A stretch of DNA of 64,000 nucleotides from the NCBI RefSeq assembly GCF_046237015.1, contig NZ_JBJYIN010000004.1:62001-126000 (forward strand), read 5' to 3'. This DNA comes from JBJYIN01 sp046237015. GTDB lineage: Bacteria > Pseudomonadota > Gammaproteobacteria > Enterobacterales > Enterobacteriaceae. Position numbers and translations under genes: made by a program. Position 1 is the stretch's first letter. Each line of letters starts with the position of its first letter. The notes under the pieces are model-generated. The model searched no databases. It saw only the letters and a program-made list of their open reading frames with translations, and was not told the DNA's origin. Below are positions 19,132 through 28,464 of this stretch, in pieces.

Positions 19132-21045
19132 ATGTCTTTAATCAGTGTTTCAGGTGCGTGGCTGTCGTTCAGCGACGCGCCGCTGTTGGATAACACCGAA
19201 CTTCATATCGAAGAGAATGAACGCGTTTGTTTGGTTGGACGTAACGGCGCGGGTAAATCGACCCTGCTGAAAATTTTGGCCAAAGAGATCCCGCTGGATG
19301 ATGGCCGCATTACCTATGAACAGGATCTGATTGTTGCTCGTTTACAACAGGATCCTCCCCGTGACGTGGCGGGCAGCGTCTTTGATTTTGTCGCCGAAGG
19401 GGTCGCCGCACAAGCGGGTTATCTGAAGGATTACCATGCCATGTTGCGTCTGGTAGAGAGTGATCCCTGTGAAAAGAATCTGAACCAGTTAGCTAAGTTG
19501 CAGGATGTTCTGGAGCATCAGGGGTTGTGGCAACTGGAGAGTCGCATTCACGAAGTGCTGGAACAGCTTGAATTGAATGCCGACGCGCCGCTGGCTTCAT
19601 TATCGGGTGGCTGGTTACGTAAGGCTGCCTTGGGGCGCGCATTGGTTAGCGCCCCGAAAGTCTTACTGCTGGATGAACCGACCAACCATCTGGATATTGA
19701 GACGATCGACTGGCTGGAAACCTTCCTGAAAACTTTTCAGGGCAGCATTGTCTTTATTTCTCATGACCGTTCATTTATTCGCAACATGGCGACGCGTATT
19801 GTCGATCTCGACCGCGGAAAGCTCGTGTCCTGGCCTGGAAATTACGATAAATATTTGGAAGGAAAAGAAGAGGCTTTACGAGTAGAAGAATTACAAAATG
19901 CGGAGTTTGACCGGAAACTGGCGCAGGAGGAAGTTTGGATCCGTCAAGGGATCAAGGCGCGTCGAACCCGTAATGAAGGTCGAGTGCGGGCACTAAAAGC
20001 GATGCGGCATGAACGTTCGCAGCGTCGTGAGGTCATGGGATCGGCCAAAATGCAGGTAGAAGAAGCCGCCCGATCCGGCAAGATCGTATTCGAACTGGAA
20101 GAGGTTAACTATCAGATCGATAATAAGGTGCTGGCACGCAATTTCTCTGCTCAAGTACAGCGTGGCGATAAAATCGCATTAGTCGGGCCGAATGGCTGTG
20201 GTAAGACCACGTTATTGAAATTGATGCTGGGTGAGCTGACGCCAACAAGTGGACGAGTACACTGCGGGACGAAGCTGGAAGTCGCCTATTTCGATCAGCA
20301 TCGTGCCGAACTCGATCCAGAACGCACGGTGATGGATAACCTGGCGGAAGGCAAACAGGAAGTCATGGTGAATGGTCGTCCACGCCATGTGCTTGGCTAT
20401 CTGCAAGATTTTCTGTTTCATCCGAAACGCGCCATGACACCGGTGAAGGCGTTATCGGGAGGAGAACGTAACCGTTTATTGTTGGCTCGATTATTCCTGA
20501 AACCCAGTAACCTGTTGATTCTTGATGAGCCAACTAACGATCTGGATGTAGAAACGCTGGAATTACTGGAAGAACTCATTGATGGTTACCAGGGAACGGT
20601 GCTGCTGGTCAGTCACGATCGTCAATTTGTTGATAATTCAGTCACCGAGTGCTGGATTTTTTCTGGCAACGGTGAAATAACCCGTTATGTCGGTGGGTAT
20701 TATGATGCGCAGCAGCAACGGGCGGAATCCATACCGTTACGCACGTCATCTTCCTCTGCAACGACGGTGGCAGCGGCACCATCGGCTCACACCGCACAGC
20801 ACGCTAAAAAGAATACAGGTAAACTAAGCTATAACCAGCAGCGCGAATTGGAACAGTTGCCGTTAAAGATCGAGCAATTGGAGCAGGAGATCAATAACCT
20901 GCAAGCGCAAATGAGTGACGCCGGGTTTTTCAGTCGCCCACATGAAGAGACACAGCGAGTTTTGAATGCGTTAGCAGAAGCGGAAAAAACGTTGGAATCT
21001 GATTTTGAACGCTGGGAAGCACTGGAAGCACAGAGGAATGGCTGA
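19132..21045 (+). CDS. uup: ABC-F ATPase Uup
   Basis: Soluble ABC-F protein with two ATPase domains, no membrane segments; the family acts on ribosomes and Uup also affects transposon precise excision in E. coli. 637 residues. Walker A GRNGAGKST (about 37) and GPNGCGKTT (about 350); signatures LSGGWLRK and LSGGERNR; Walker B LLLDEPTNHLD and LILDEPTNDLD. A charged linker lies between domains and a coiled-coil C-terminal domain (from about 560, KIEQLEQEINNLQAQM) is a Uup hallmark. Probably co-transcribed with rlmL. Confidence 0.96.
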   Translation: MSLISVSGAWLSFSDAPLLDNTELHIEENERVCLVGRNGAGKSTLLKILAKEIPLDDGRITYEQDLIVARLQQDPPRDVAGSVFDFVAEGVAAQAGYLKDYHAMLRLVESDPCEKNLNQLAKLQDVLEHQGLWQLESRIHEVLEQLELNADAPLASLSGGWLRKAALGRALVSAPKVLLLDEPTNHLDIETIDWLETFLKTFQGSIVFISHDRSFIRNMATRIVDLDRGKLVSWPGNYDKYLEGKEEALRVEELQNAEFDRKLAQEEVWIRQGIKARRTRNEGRVRALKAMRHERSQRREVMGSAKMQVEEAARSGKIVFELEEVNYQIDNKVLARNFSAQVQRGDKIALVGPNGCGKTTLLKLMLGELTPTSGRVHCGTKLEVAYFDQHRAELDPERTVMDNLAEGKQEVMVNGRPRHVLGYLQDFLFHPKRAMTPVKALSGGERNRLLLARLFLKPSNLLILDEPTNDLDVETLELLEELIDGYQGTVLLVSHDRQFVDNSVTECWIFSGNGEITRYVGGYYDAQQQRAESIPLRTSSSSATTVAAAPSAHTAQHAKKNTGKLSYNQQRELEQLPLKIEQLEQEINNLQAQMSDAGFFSRPHEETQRVLNALAEAEKTLESDFERWEALEAQRNG

Positions 21046-21204
21046 TTATATGCCGCTTCCTATTTAAGGGAAAAATTGACGGTAACGTGCAGGTGTTTTT
21101 TATATCGGCATGTTACCTCGGTTTTAAACCACGATGAGTATCGTCTAGATGGCCCGGTGTTGCCATTGATGTAGCGTCAGATGCGCTCTACAAGGAGGCT
21201 GTTG

Positions 21205-22563
21205 GTGTGTGCTCATAACGATATTCATAAAGGCCATGCTCATAACCATCATGCTCATAACCATCATGCTCATAAACAACAGAGTTGTGGCGCTGAGTGT
21301 CGTGAGCATCAGCATGATGATTACATGCTCTGTCCGCAGTGTGACCTGTTGGTGGCGTTACCTACATTGTCGCGTGGACAAAAAGCGGTGTGCCCACAAT
21401 GCAAAACGACACTAACCAGTCACCAGACTGAACCCCGTAAGCGTCCTATTGGATATGCGCTGAGTGCATTATTTATGCTGGTGCTATCGAATTTGTTTCC
21501 ATTCGTATACATGCGCGTTGCGGGTATTACCAGTGAGATCAGTCTGTCTGAAATCCCTAAAGTGATGGTAACGGATAATTACGTCAGCGTTGCCAGTCTG
21601 TTTATGTTATTCGTCCAACTTGTTCCCGCTTTCTGCATGGTGACAGTGGTTCTGCTGTGTTGGCCTATTTCTCTGCCACTCGCGCTGAAGAAAGCGATGG
21701 GAAAAATGCTTTTCCACCTTAAAAGCTGGGGAATGGCTGAGATTTTCCTGGCTGGCGTTCTCGTTAGTTTTGTTAAACTCATGGCGTATGGCGACATTGG
21801 TATTGGCAGTAGTTTTGTCCCGTTTGTGTTGTTCTGTCTCTTACAGCTACTGACATTTCAAAGCCTTGAACGTCGTTGGTTATGGAATGATATTGTCTCT
21901 CCACCAGTGTTACCGGCAGTGCCTCAACCCGGGATTAGTGGGTTGTCGCAAGGTTTTCGATCATGCTCGTGCTGCACCGCCATTTTGCCTGAGCATCAAC
22001 GAATCTGCCCACGCTGCCATAGCCGTGGGCATGCTCGGCGCAAGCACAGTCTGCAATGGACAATGGCCTTGCTGATTACGTCTATTTTTCTCTATATCCC
22101 CTCAAATCTCATGCCAATCATGGTGACGGAAGCGCTGGGCGATCGCATGGGATCGACCATTATGTCTGGCGTTATCCTACTATGGAGTAGTGGTTCGTAT
22201 CCCGTCGCAATGGTGATTTTCGTTGCCAGTATTATGGTGCCGTCATTGAAAATGTTGGCGTTGGGTTGGTTATGCTGGGAGGCCAATGGTAACGGTAAAC
22301 GCGATAGCGAACGGATGCATGTCGTATACGAAATTGTCGAATTTGTCGGGCGTTGGTCAATGATTGACGTGTTCGTTATCGCTGTACTTTCTGCGTTAGT
22401 CAGAATCGGTCAGTTAATGAGTATTTATCCCGCCGTGGGAGCAGTATTGTTTGCTGCTGTCGTGATCTTGACCATGTTCGCGGCGATGGCTTTCGATCCC
22501 CGTTTATTGTGGGATCGTCGTGGTGATGCATTGAATAAGGAGTCTTCCGTTGACGAAAGATAA
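21205..22563 (+). CDS. pqiA: Intermembrane lipid transport membrane protein PqiA
   Basis: Inner-membrane partner of the PqiB MCE protein. I chose GTG 21205 because AAGGAGG lies 7 bp upstream; an in-frame ATG at 21181 would place that ribosome site inside the gene. The protein then starts VCAHND, comparable to MCEHHH of E. coli. Two PqiA modules each have a zinc ribbon (CPQCD...CPQC and CSCC...CPRC) followed by about four hydrophobic helices. The N-terminus carries a His-rich repeat HAHNHHAHNHHAH that is longer than in E. coli. First gene of pqiABC, overlapping pqiB. Confidence 0.95.
   Translation: MCAHNDIHKGHAHNHHAHNHHAHKQQSCGAECREHQHDDYMLCPQCDLLVALPTLSRGQKAVCPQCKTTLTSHQTEPRKRPIGYALSALFMLVLSNLFPFVYMRVAGITSEISLSEIPKVMVTDNYVSVASLFMLFVQLVPAFCMVTVVLLCWPISLPLALKKAMGKMLFHLKSWGMAEIFLAGVLVSFVKLMAYGDIGIGSSFVPFVLFCLLQLLTFQSLERRWLWNDIVSPPVLPAVPQPGISGLSQGFRSCSCCTAILPEHQRICPRCHSRGHARRKHSLQWTMALLITSIFLYIPSNLMPIMVTEALGDRMGSTIMSGVILLWSSGSYPVAMVIFVASIMVPSLKMLALGWLCWEANGNGKRDSERMHVVYEIVEFVGRWSMIDVFVIAVLSALVRIGQLMSIYPAVGAVLFAAVVILTMFAAMAFDPRLLWDRRGDALNKESSVDER
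21235..21279 (+). repeat. 15-bp tandem repeat encoding HAHNH in pqiA
   Basis: Two exact units CATGCTCATAACCAT and a third that diverges at its end. The unit is a multiple of 3, so copy changes keep the frame and alter only the His-rich N-terminus of PqiA. Confidence 0.85.
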
Positions 22564-24190
22564 ATACGCCGTAGCGGATGTAGAAACGATTAAACGCTGG
22601 TCGCCAGTCTGGATTGTGCCGATCGTGACGGTACTGATTGGCGCATGGATATTATTTTATCATTTCAGTCATCAAGGCCCGCAAATCACACTGGTGACCA
22701 GTAATGCAGAGGGCATTGAGGCGGGGAAAACGCTGATAAAGAGCCGCAGTGTTGATGTCGGTATTGTTGAGAGTGTCGTGTTGAGTGACGATCTGCATCA
22801 GGTTGAAATCAAAGCTCGAATGCATGATGGCATGGATAAGTTGTTAAAGCAGGATTCGGCTTTCTGGGTTGTGAAACCGCAGATTGGTCGTGAGGGCGTT
22901 TCCGGGTTGGGAACGCTGTTATCCGGTGCTTATATTGAGCTTCAACCGGGTTCTCATAAAGAGGAAAAGAGGGAGTTTGCGTTACTGGATTCCCCACCTT
23001 TGGCGTCGCCGGATGCAAAGGGAATGCGGGTTATTCTGGATAGTGAACAGTCTGGTCAACTGAATGCGGGTGATCCTGTCTTGTTCCGGGGATATCGGGT
23101 GGGGTCGGTTGAAACCAGCGAATTTGATCCGAAAGCGCGCAAAATGCGTTATCAGCTTTTTATCGCCGCACCTTATGACAGTCTGGTTACCTCAAATGTT
23201 CGTTTCTGGAAAGATAGCGGTGTTGCGTTTGATATGTCTGCACAGGGAATGCGGGTAGAAATGGGATCGCTGGCGACCTTGTTCAGTGGTGGCGTCAGTT
23301 TTGATGTGCCTGCGGGTTGGGAACTGGGGAGTCCGGTGGAGCAACATGCGCAGTATCGACTGTTTGATAGCCAACGTAGTATTCAGGATTCGCTCTATAC
23401 CGAATACAAGGAATATCTCGTCTTCTTTAGTGAATCAATTCGTGGGTTGCAGGTCGGTGCGCCGGTTGAATTTCGTGGTATTCGTTTAGGGACTGTGGCG
23501 GAAGCGCCATTTTTTCCTAAGAACTTACAGCAAGATCTTGATGATGATTACCGCATTCCTGTTTTAATCCGTATTGAGCCCGATCGATTTGAGAAAAAAG
23601 TAGGTGGAAATTTCGATTTCGAACAGCATCTAAGAGAAGCGCAACCGCTTGGTTTGAGGGCAGCATTAAAATCGGCCAACTTGTTGACTGGCGCGTTATA
23701 TATTGACCTCGACTTTTACCCCAAGGAAAAAAGGAACCAAAGATTGGTCAGCGTCGATGGTTATCCGGTTTTGCCTACGATCGATGGTGGCCTTTCTCAG
23801 ATTCAGCAAAAGTTGATGGCCGTGCTTGATAAGGTTAATGATTTACCGCTCAATCCTATGATAACCGAAGCTACGCAGACGTTGGCAGAAAGTCAGGCGA
23901 CGTTGCGTGAAATGCAAAAAACACTGGCATCGCTTAATCAGATTACGTCCAGCAAAGCCATGCAGAATTTACCGCAGGATATGCAGCAGACCTTACGTGA
24001 GTTAAATCGCAGTATGAAAGGATTCCAGCCTGGATCGCCAGCGTACAATAAAATGGTGGCGGATATGCAGCGTTTGGATCAGGTCTTGCGTGAACTACAG
24101 CCTGTGCTCAGAACGTTAAATGAGAAGAGTAATGCATTGATTTTTGAAGCACCGACTGGCAACGATCCCCAGCCGAAGAGGGCGAAATAA
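22550..24190 (+). CDS. pqiB: Intermembrane transport protein PqiB (MCE family)
   Basis: Periplasm-spanning MCE-ring protein; in E. coli it forms a hexameric needle bridging inner and outer membranes for lipid movement. 546 residues, TTG start with AAGGAG 7 bp upstream, overlapping the pqiA stop by 14 bp. One N-terminal membrane helix (VWIVPIVTVLIGAWILFYHF) is followed by three MCE domains (about 42-130, 160-220, 290-385) and a long helical C-terminal part (440-530) that builds the needle. Confidence 0.95.
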   Translation: MTKDKYAVADVETIKRWSPVWIVPIVTVLIGAWILFYHFSHQGPQITLVTSNAEGIEAGKTLIKSRSVDVGIVESVVLSDDLHQVEIKARMHDGMDKLLKQDSAFWVVKPQIGREGVSGLGTLLSGAYIELQPGSHKEEKREFALLDSPPLASPDAKGMRVILDSEQSGQLNAGDPVLFRGYRVGSVETSEFDPKARKMRYQLFIAAPYDSLVTSNVRFWKDSGVAFDMSAQGMRVEMGSLATLFSGGVSFDVPAGWELGSPVEQHAQYRLFDSQRSIQDSLYTEYKEYLVFFSESIRGLQVGAPVEFRGIRLGTVAEAPFFPKNLQQDLDDDYRIPVLIRIEPDRFEKKVGGNFDFEQHLREAQPLGLRAALKSANLLTGALYIDLDFYPKEKRNQRLVSVDGYPVLPTIDGGLSQIQQKLMAVLDKVNDLPLNPMITEATQTLAESQATLREMQKTLASLNQITSSKAMQNLPQDMQQTLRELNRSMKGFQPGSPAYNKMVADMQRLDQVLRELQPVLRTLNEKSNALIFEAPTGNDPQPKRAK

Positions 24191-24756
24191 TGATGAAAAT
24201 ATGGACTTTGAGCATGGTGCTGTTGCTGAGTGCTTGTAGCAGCAGCCCGCAAAAATCTTACTATCAGCTACCGGTCATACCAGCAACGGAAACATCACAT
24301 ACGGCAGTTTCACCCTCGGGGCAATTATGGCTTGAGCATGTTGGTGTCGCGGATTATCTGGGAAATCAAGGCGTGGTTTATCAAACCAGTGATGTTCAAT
24401 ACGCTATTGCCAGCGATAATTTATGGGCAAGCCCGCTTGATCAGCAACTCCAACAAGCGCTGGTCACCGAGTTGGGGAACAACATGGCTGGTTGGATCGT
24501 CACAACCCAACCTCATGGCGGCGAACAGGCCGTACTTAATGTGACCATAACCGCGTTTCATGGGCGCTATGATGGAAAAGTAGTAATACGTGGGGAGTGG
24601 GTGCTAAGCCGCGCTGATAAGGTGATAAAGCGTCCTTTCAACGTGGTGTTACCGCAAACGGAAGATGGCTATGAAGCGTTAGTGAAAACGTTGGCACAGG
24701 GTTGGCAACAGGTGGGCGTCGCTATCGCGCAATCTGTTACTCGGTCCGGTTTGTAG
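24190..24756 (+). CDS. pqiC: Outer-membrane lipoprotein PqiC (YmbA)
   Basis: Lipoprotein of the Pqi system thought to dock the PqiB needle at the outer membrane (ABC_trans_aux/DUF330 family). 188 residues. Lipobox LLSAC gives lipidated Cys16, followed by SSSP, not the Asp+2 retention signal, consistent with outer-membrane sorting. Its ATG overlaps the pqiB stop by 1 bp, so translation is probably coupled. Confidence 0.93.
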   Translation: MMKIWTLSMVLLLSACSSSPQKSYYQLPVIPATETSHTAVSPSGQLWLEHVGVADYLGNQGVVYQTSDVQYAIASDNLWASPLDQQLQQALVTELGNNMAGWIVTTQPHGGEQAVLNVTITAFHGRYDGKVVIRGEWVLSRADKVIKRPFNVVLPQTEDGYEALVKTLAQGWQQVGVAIAQSVTRSGL

Positions 24757-24807
24757 TCGTCTGATTAACCATTAATGGTTTAATCATCATCGCGTTATCG
24801 ACATTGA

Positions 24808-24847
24808 CCTCTGAAAGTTATGCTTCTTTCAGAGGTTTTTTATTTTT
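24808..24847 (+). terminator. Terminator after pqiABC
   Basis: Perfect 10-bp stem CCTCTGAAAG/CTTTCAGAGG with an 8-nt loop and TTTTTTATTTTT, 51 bp after pqiC. The stretch from here to rmf (24848-25031) is the AT-rich rmf promoter and leader, with no other gene seen. Confidence 0.92.
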
Positions 24848-25031
24848 CAAGGCGTTAGTTCTTGCTTCATTTTTTTCTGAAGAAAACTCTCATTTATAGA
24901 TCACAAATATGACATTGGCGTGAATTTTGCGGCTTGACCTTTGGTTGCAGAATGGTTATTGATAGTCTGTGATTGCTTATAAAGTAATCATTGTTTTCTT
25001 TCCACCAGATAAATAATGAGGGAAATAAGGC

Positions 25032-25199
25032 ATGAAGAGACAGAAACGCGATCGCCTCGAAAGAGCCCATTCACGCGGTTATCAAGCAGGTATTTCCGGC
25101 AGGCCGAGGGAACTTTGTCCCTATCAATCAATAAACGCCCGGTCCTACTGGTTGGGAGGTTGGCGACAAGCCATGGAGGACAAGGCGGTTACCGCTTAA
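25032..25199 (+). CDS. rmf: Ribosome modulation factor RMF
   Basis: 55-residue basic protein that dimerises 70S ribosomes into inactive 100S particles in stationary phase. The product begins MKRQKRDRLERAHSRGYQAG and matches E. coli RMF along its full length, including CPYQ and WLGGWR. In the E. coli genome rmf also follows pqiC. A longer overlapping frame in another phase (25016) is not a gene. Confidence 0.96.
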   Translation: MKRQKRDRLERAHSRGYQAGISGRPRELCPYQSINARSYWLGGWRQAMEDKAVTA

Positions 25200-25223
25200 C
25201 GCGCTTTGTCACAATGAGGGAAC

Positions 25224-25246
25224 GCCTCCGCGTATGCGGAGGCTTT
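25224..25246 (+). terminator. Terminator after rmf
   Basis: Stem GCCTCCG/CGGAGGC with a short CGTATG loop followed by TTTT, 24 bp past the rmf stop. Confidence 0.85.
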
Positions 25247-25257
25247 TGTACTCCTAG

Positions 25258-26610
25258 TTATTCATCTTCCGACATGCTATCCTCTGTCGCGACATAGATT
25301 GTATCTGTTGAATCAAAGAGCATAAAAATATAATCTTTCTCATTCTGGCGAGTTGCCGCTATTTCCTCTATTCGGCTTAGCGATGTAATATGTGTTAACA
25401 TTTTTTCTTGTTGATTAATTTGCCAAACACCAGCCATACCATGATGATTAATAAAATAACATCCGTTGTTTTCTGTACATGTTGGTTCAGAAAATAAATA
25501 CCACGTGTTTCTGTTATTGTTATTTTCTTTTAATATGGTATGAACGCCGCCGTCTGGTTTTATATAAAATAAACTGTCTGCAAAGTCAGCACCATAACTA
25601 GTGTAGTTATCCTTTGGATTTTTTCTTACCGTCCCCGGATAGTGTAATGCAAAATGCGCCGAACCATTTTTCCCCATTCTGCTTTTGCATTTGACATCCT
25701 CACATTCACCTTCCCATGACCATGTTCCTTTTTTGATATTATTGTTCTGGTATTCAGTCAGTTCTTCATCGGAGAGTGTTTCAAGTTTTTGTTGCGTTGC
25801 TGACCACCTTTTTAAGGTTGGACGTGCATTCGTGTTGTTGATGAAATGTATATTTCCTTCGGTATCCATATTGAAGGTATTAAGCCGATAGTTAGCCTCC
25901 GATCCTTTCGGTTTATTTTCATCATTGCTGCTATCTACAATTTTAACGTCACCTTGTTCTGATATCTGGACTAATTGCCAGGTACGGAAAGATTTTCTCT
26001 CTCTGGCGTCATTATAATGAACACCGTTATAATGGAGAAAATAGAAATAAAAAGTATTATTAGCAGAAAAACCGCCGATAAGTTTTTCTATTCGAGTTTC
26101 GTTACTGGCTCCCTGATCGATTTCTTTTAGTTTCTTTAGCAGTTTTAGACGTTCTTCTTGTGTATAAAACGGTTTGTATATCCACTCTTTTGCCTGAAGG
26201 GAATATTCAGAGCCCGTGACAGAGATAGCATTTCCCTCTGATGAGTATGGCAGGCTCTGCGTCTTTACGACGTATTCTATACTGCTTGCTACCGTTTTGG
26301 CACTGCTGTAACGTTCGATCTCCCTTAACTGAGAAAGCCTTAACTTGTATGAAGCGATCAAACAGGATTCGTCAGTACATTGATTTCTTTGTTGCAACCA
26401 GATTTTTTCTTCAGAATGAAGTGCACTAGGGATGATTTGTGATTTCTCTACTTCGCTATACCATTTGTTTAATGCCGTATCCAATTGCATCAACGGTGTT
26501 GACGAACATATCATTTTCTCAACATTGCTACTCGCTGTTGAGCAAACAATAGCTTGTGCACTATTTGATAGTATAAATAGAAATGACAATATAATTTTAT
26601 TTATGCTCAT
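25258..26610 (-). CDS. Secreted protein with N-terminal LprI-like domain, unknown C-terminal region
   Basis: 450 residues. Signal peptide MSINKIILSFLFILSNSAQA. Residues ~22-97 fit the LprI pattern (VCSTASSNVEKMICSS...LDTALNKWYSEV...WLQQRNQC...CLIASYKLRLSQL), with four cysteines spaced for two disulfides. The domain is named after a mycobacterial lysozyme inhibitor, but many family members have no tested role. The remaining ~350 residues include VDSSNDENKP and a WSWEGECEDVKCK segment and I do not recognise them; they may form a beta-rich periplasmic domain. AT-rich. The second gene of a two-gene unit, 15 bp after the gene at 26626. Function unknown. Confidence 0.75.
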   Translation of the reverse strand: MSINKIILSFLFILSNSAQAIVCSTASSNVEKMICSSTPLMQLDTALNKWYSEVEKSQIIPSALHSEEKIWLQQRNQCTDESCLIASYKLRLSQLREIERYSSAKTVASSIEYVVKTQSLPYSSEGNAISVTGSEYSLQAKEWIYKPFYTQEERLKLLKKLKEIDQGASNETRIEKLIGGFSANNTFYFYFLHYNGVHYNDARERKSFRTWQLVQISEQGDVKIVDSSNDENKPKGSEANYRLNTFNMDTEGNIHFINNTNARPTLKRWSATQQKLETLSDEELTEYQNNNIKKGTWSWEGECEDVKCKSRMGKNGSAHFALHYPGTVRKNPKDNYTSYGADFADSLFYIKPDGGVHTILKENNNNRNTWYLFSEPTCTENNGCYFINHHGMAGVWQINQQEKMLTHITSLSRIEEIAATRQNEKDYIFMLFDSTDTIYVATEDSMSEDE

Positions 26611-26625
26611 TGGTTTTCCAACTCA

Positions 26626-27408
26626 TTAGTATCCTGGTTTCACACAGTCGCTTCTATTTACAAGGAACTGTAATTTGTTTCCTGTATATTGAAAGAAATA
26701 TATTTCTTCGGCTCTATATTTGGGGAACTTACAGGGAATGGTGAGATATATATTGCCATCTTTCTCTTTATTAAAGATAGCTGTTTGACTATTATTGTAT
26801 GAATCTGGATTATACCCAACAGACGCTTTGTGTACACTAGTATGATCTGTAGAAACAAAGGCATGTGGCAAGTAAATTACTTGGGTAATTAATTCTGTTA
26901 CGGGATCTTTAACGATAAGATAACCATCAGACTCACACCACGATCCTGAGTCACAGCCTTTGGTTCTCATATGAACTTCGGTAAGATAGGGCCAATCAGG
27001 GTGGGTTATATCCAATCTGAAATAAATCTTTTTAATGTGAGTATTAAACTCGAATTCATTAACATCCACACTTTTGGGTATTTTGTGATATACGTCGATA
27101 ATATTGAGATAGCTGTCTAATAGGCATTCTGACAGATCTTTGTCACGTACACATGCATTTCTTTTTTTTAGAAACGCTTTTTGCATGACGATAAATTCAT
27201 CAGTAGCGATAGCGGGATCTTTTTTGAGGTTAAAATATAAACTGCTCATTTCCTCATCTAGCGAGGATAACTCATCATTATTGCATATTGCATTAGTGAT
27301 TTTATCATTCGCGTTATCACAGTCGAAACTTGCTGCATAACCTGTACCGCTGAAAACAAGACTACATATTAGACAAGCGCAATAACCATAAAACTTAGCA
27401 TGATGCAT
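26626..27408 (-). CDS. Secreted LprI-like protein, 260 aa
   Basis: ATG 27408 is preferred: AAGGAT is 6 bp upstream and the product starts with a clean signal peptide (MHHAKFYGYCACLICSLVFSG, cut near YAA-SFDC). The same frame is open to an ATG at 27435. The LprI-type domain covers about residues 28-110 (FDCDNANDKITNAICNN...LDEEMSSLYFNL...FLKKRNAC...CLLDSYLNII). The rest (VDVNEFEFNTHIKK, a CDSGSWCESDG loop, IPCKFPKYRAEEIYFF) is unassigned. It is co-oriented with, and just upstream of, the second LprI protein. Confidence 0.72.
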   Translation of the reverse strand: MHHAKFYGYCACLICSLVFSGTGYAASFDCDNANDKITNAICNNDELSSLDEEMSSLYFNLKKDPAIATDEFIVMQKAFLKKRNACVRDKDLSECLLDSYLNIIDVYHKIPKSVDVNEFEFNTHIKKIYFRLDITHPDWPYLTEVHMRTKGCDSGSWCESDGYLIVKDPVTELITQVIYLPHAFVSTDHTSVHKASVGYNPDSYNNSQTAIFNKEKDGNIYLTIPCKFPKYRAEEIYFFQYTGNKLQFLVNRSDCVKPGY

Positions 27409-27435
27409 GATGTTATCCTTTGATAAGTAGCGCAT

Positions 27436-27834
27436 CGTTAATTAATTCCATTTGTGTTGTATAAAACAAATGCCTTATAACAATATTTATCAATAGATGC
27501 AATTAGTTATGAGAGTCATGAATGCTGTTATGACCATCAGGTTCGAGCACTATATGAAGATATCGGTATCTCATCTACGAGTGATGGTGATGGAACAGAG
27601 GATTTTCGGTATCGTGACGATGCATTTAGTCGTAGAATTCGCAGGGGCGTGAGGGGCTTCTGTCATCTTCGCAGGCAGTACCGTTCGGAAGGAATAGCGG
27701 TGTGGAGAACAGCGTGGAGCAAAACGAAAAAATTTACGACCGCTGGTGCAGTGGGTAGAGACGCACAGAACCCCTATTCTAGGGAAGATGTATTAGTCAG
27801 TAGGGCAACTTGGTATACGAATAAGGAAATTACT
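27436..27834 (+). other. Gene-poor stretch with open remnant frames upstream of the SUKH gene
   Basis: No gene with a start and ribosome site is seen. The frame of the SUKH gene is open back to a stop at 27478 (about 118 codons, containing VRALYEDIGIS and WRTAWSKTKKF), and another frame is open 27636-27755 (contains SGVENSVEQNEKIYDRW). These may be shifted remains of a toxin-gene 3' end, but I cannot match them to a family. Confidence 0.35.
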
Positions 27835-28377
27835 ATGCTACTGGAATTATCAGAAATAGCGTTTAAATTACATGAAAAATTCTCGCCATTTGATGGGGAA
27901 ATGGAGAGCTTTATCATGAAAAGTGGCGGAGCGTCAGTTGACGAAATTTCTGATTTAGAAAATAAGCTAAATGTTAAATTACATAACAAGTTTAAGGATT
28001 TTATTTTAAAGTATAATTTGAATGATTTTTCTCTTGGCAGTTTTGTTTTTGGTAATGGTGGTAGTTATTTAGAAAAGATTTTTGAATTAAACAATGAGAA
28101 TGATTTAACACAGTGGTGGGGGGCTGGTAAACGGCCTGATAATTTTCTTCTTGTGACGTACAACGATCCCTATTCTATTTTGTTAGACCTGAAAAATGGA
28201 AAGGTTTACGCGATGACAAGTGAGTCTGATTTGAACAATATTGAATGCATATCATCGGATTTCTGTCTTTTTTGTAGAGGTGTCGGAACGCTGTTTTTAA
28301 ATAACCAAAAAACTCGTCCTGGCAATCTGGAACGATTTGTAGGGAGTAAAAATGATGTTTTTTGGTCCAGTTTATAA
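27835..28377 (+). CDS. SMI1/KNR4 (SUKH)-like immunity protein
   Basis: 180 residues from ATG 27835, chosen because AAGGA is 7 bp upstream; the frame runs on upstream without a ribosome site. The order MESFIMKSGGASVDEISDLENKLNVKLHNKFKDFILKYN, then FGNGGSYLEKIFELN, then RPDNFLLVTYNDPYSILLDLKNGKVY is the typical SUKH layout, a superfamily whose bacterial members mostly neutralise polymorphic nuclease toxins (CDI, Rhs, T6SS). Cytosolic and acidic. No complete toxin gene is adjacent, so this is an orphan immunity gene. Family call by eye. Confidence 0.7.
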   Translation: MLLELSEIAFKLHEKFSPFDGEMESFIMKSGGASVDEISDLENKLNVKLHNKFKDFILKYNLNDFSLGSFVFGNGGSYLEKIFELNNENDLTQWWGAGKRPDNFLLVTYNDPYSILLDLKNGKVYAMTSESDLNNIECISSDFCLFCRGVGTLFLNNQKTRPGNLERFVGSKNDVFWSSL

Positions 28378-28464
28378 TTGTTATTCGAAAATGGAAAAAA
28401 TTTTACTGAGGGATTCCAGGGTGAAAAGTAATACTGTATCAACTAAAATATGTAAAATAATAGA

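Noticed and set aside
25016..25297. 93-codon frame over rmf
   Set aside because: It overlaps rmf in another phase and crosses the rmf terminator; RMF is the clear gene.
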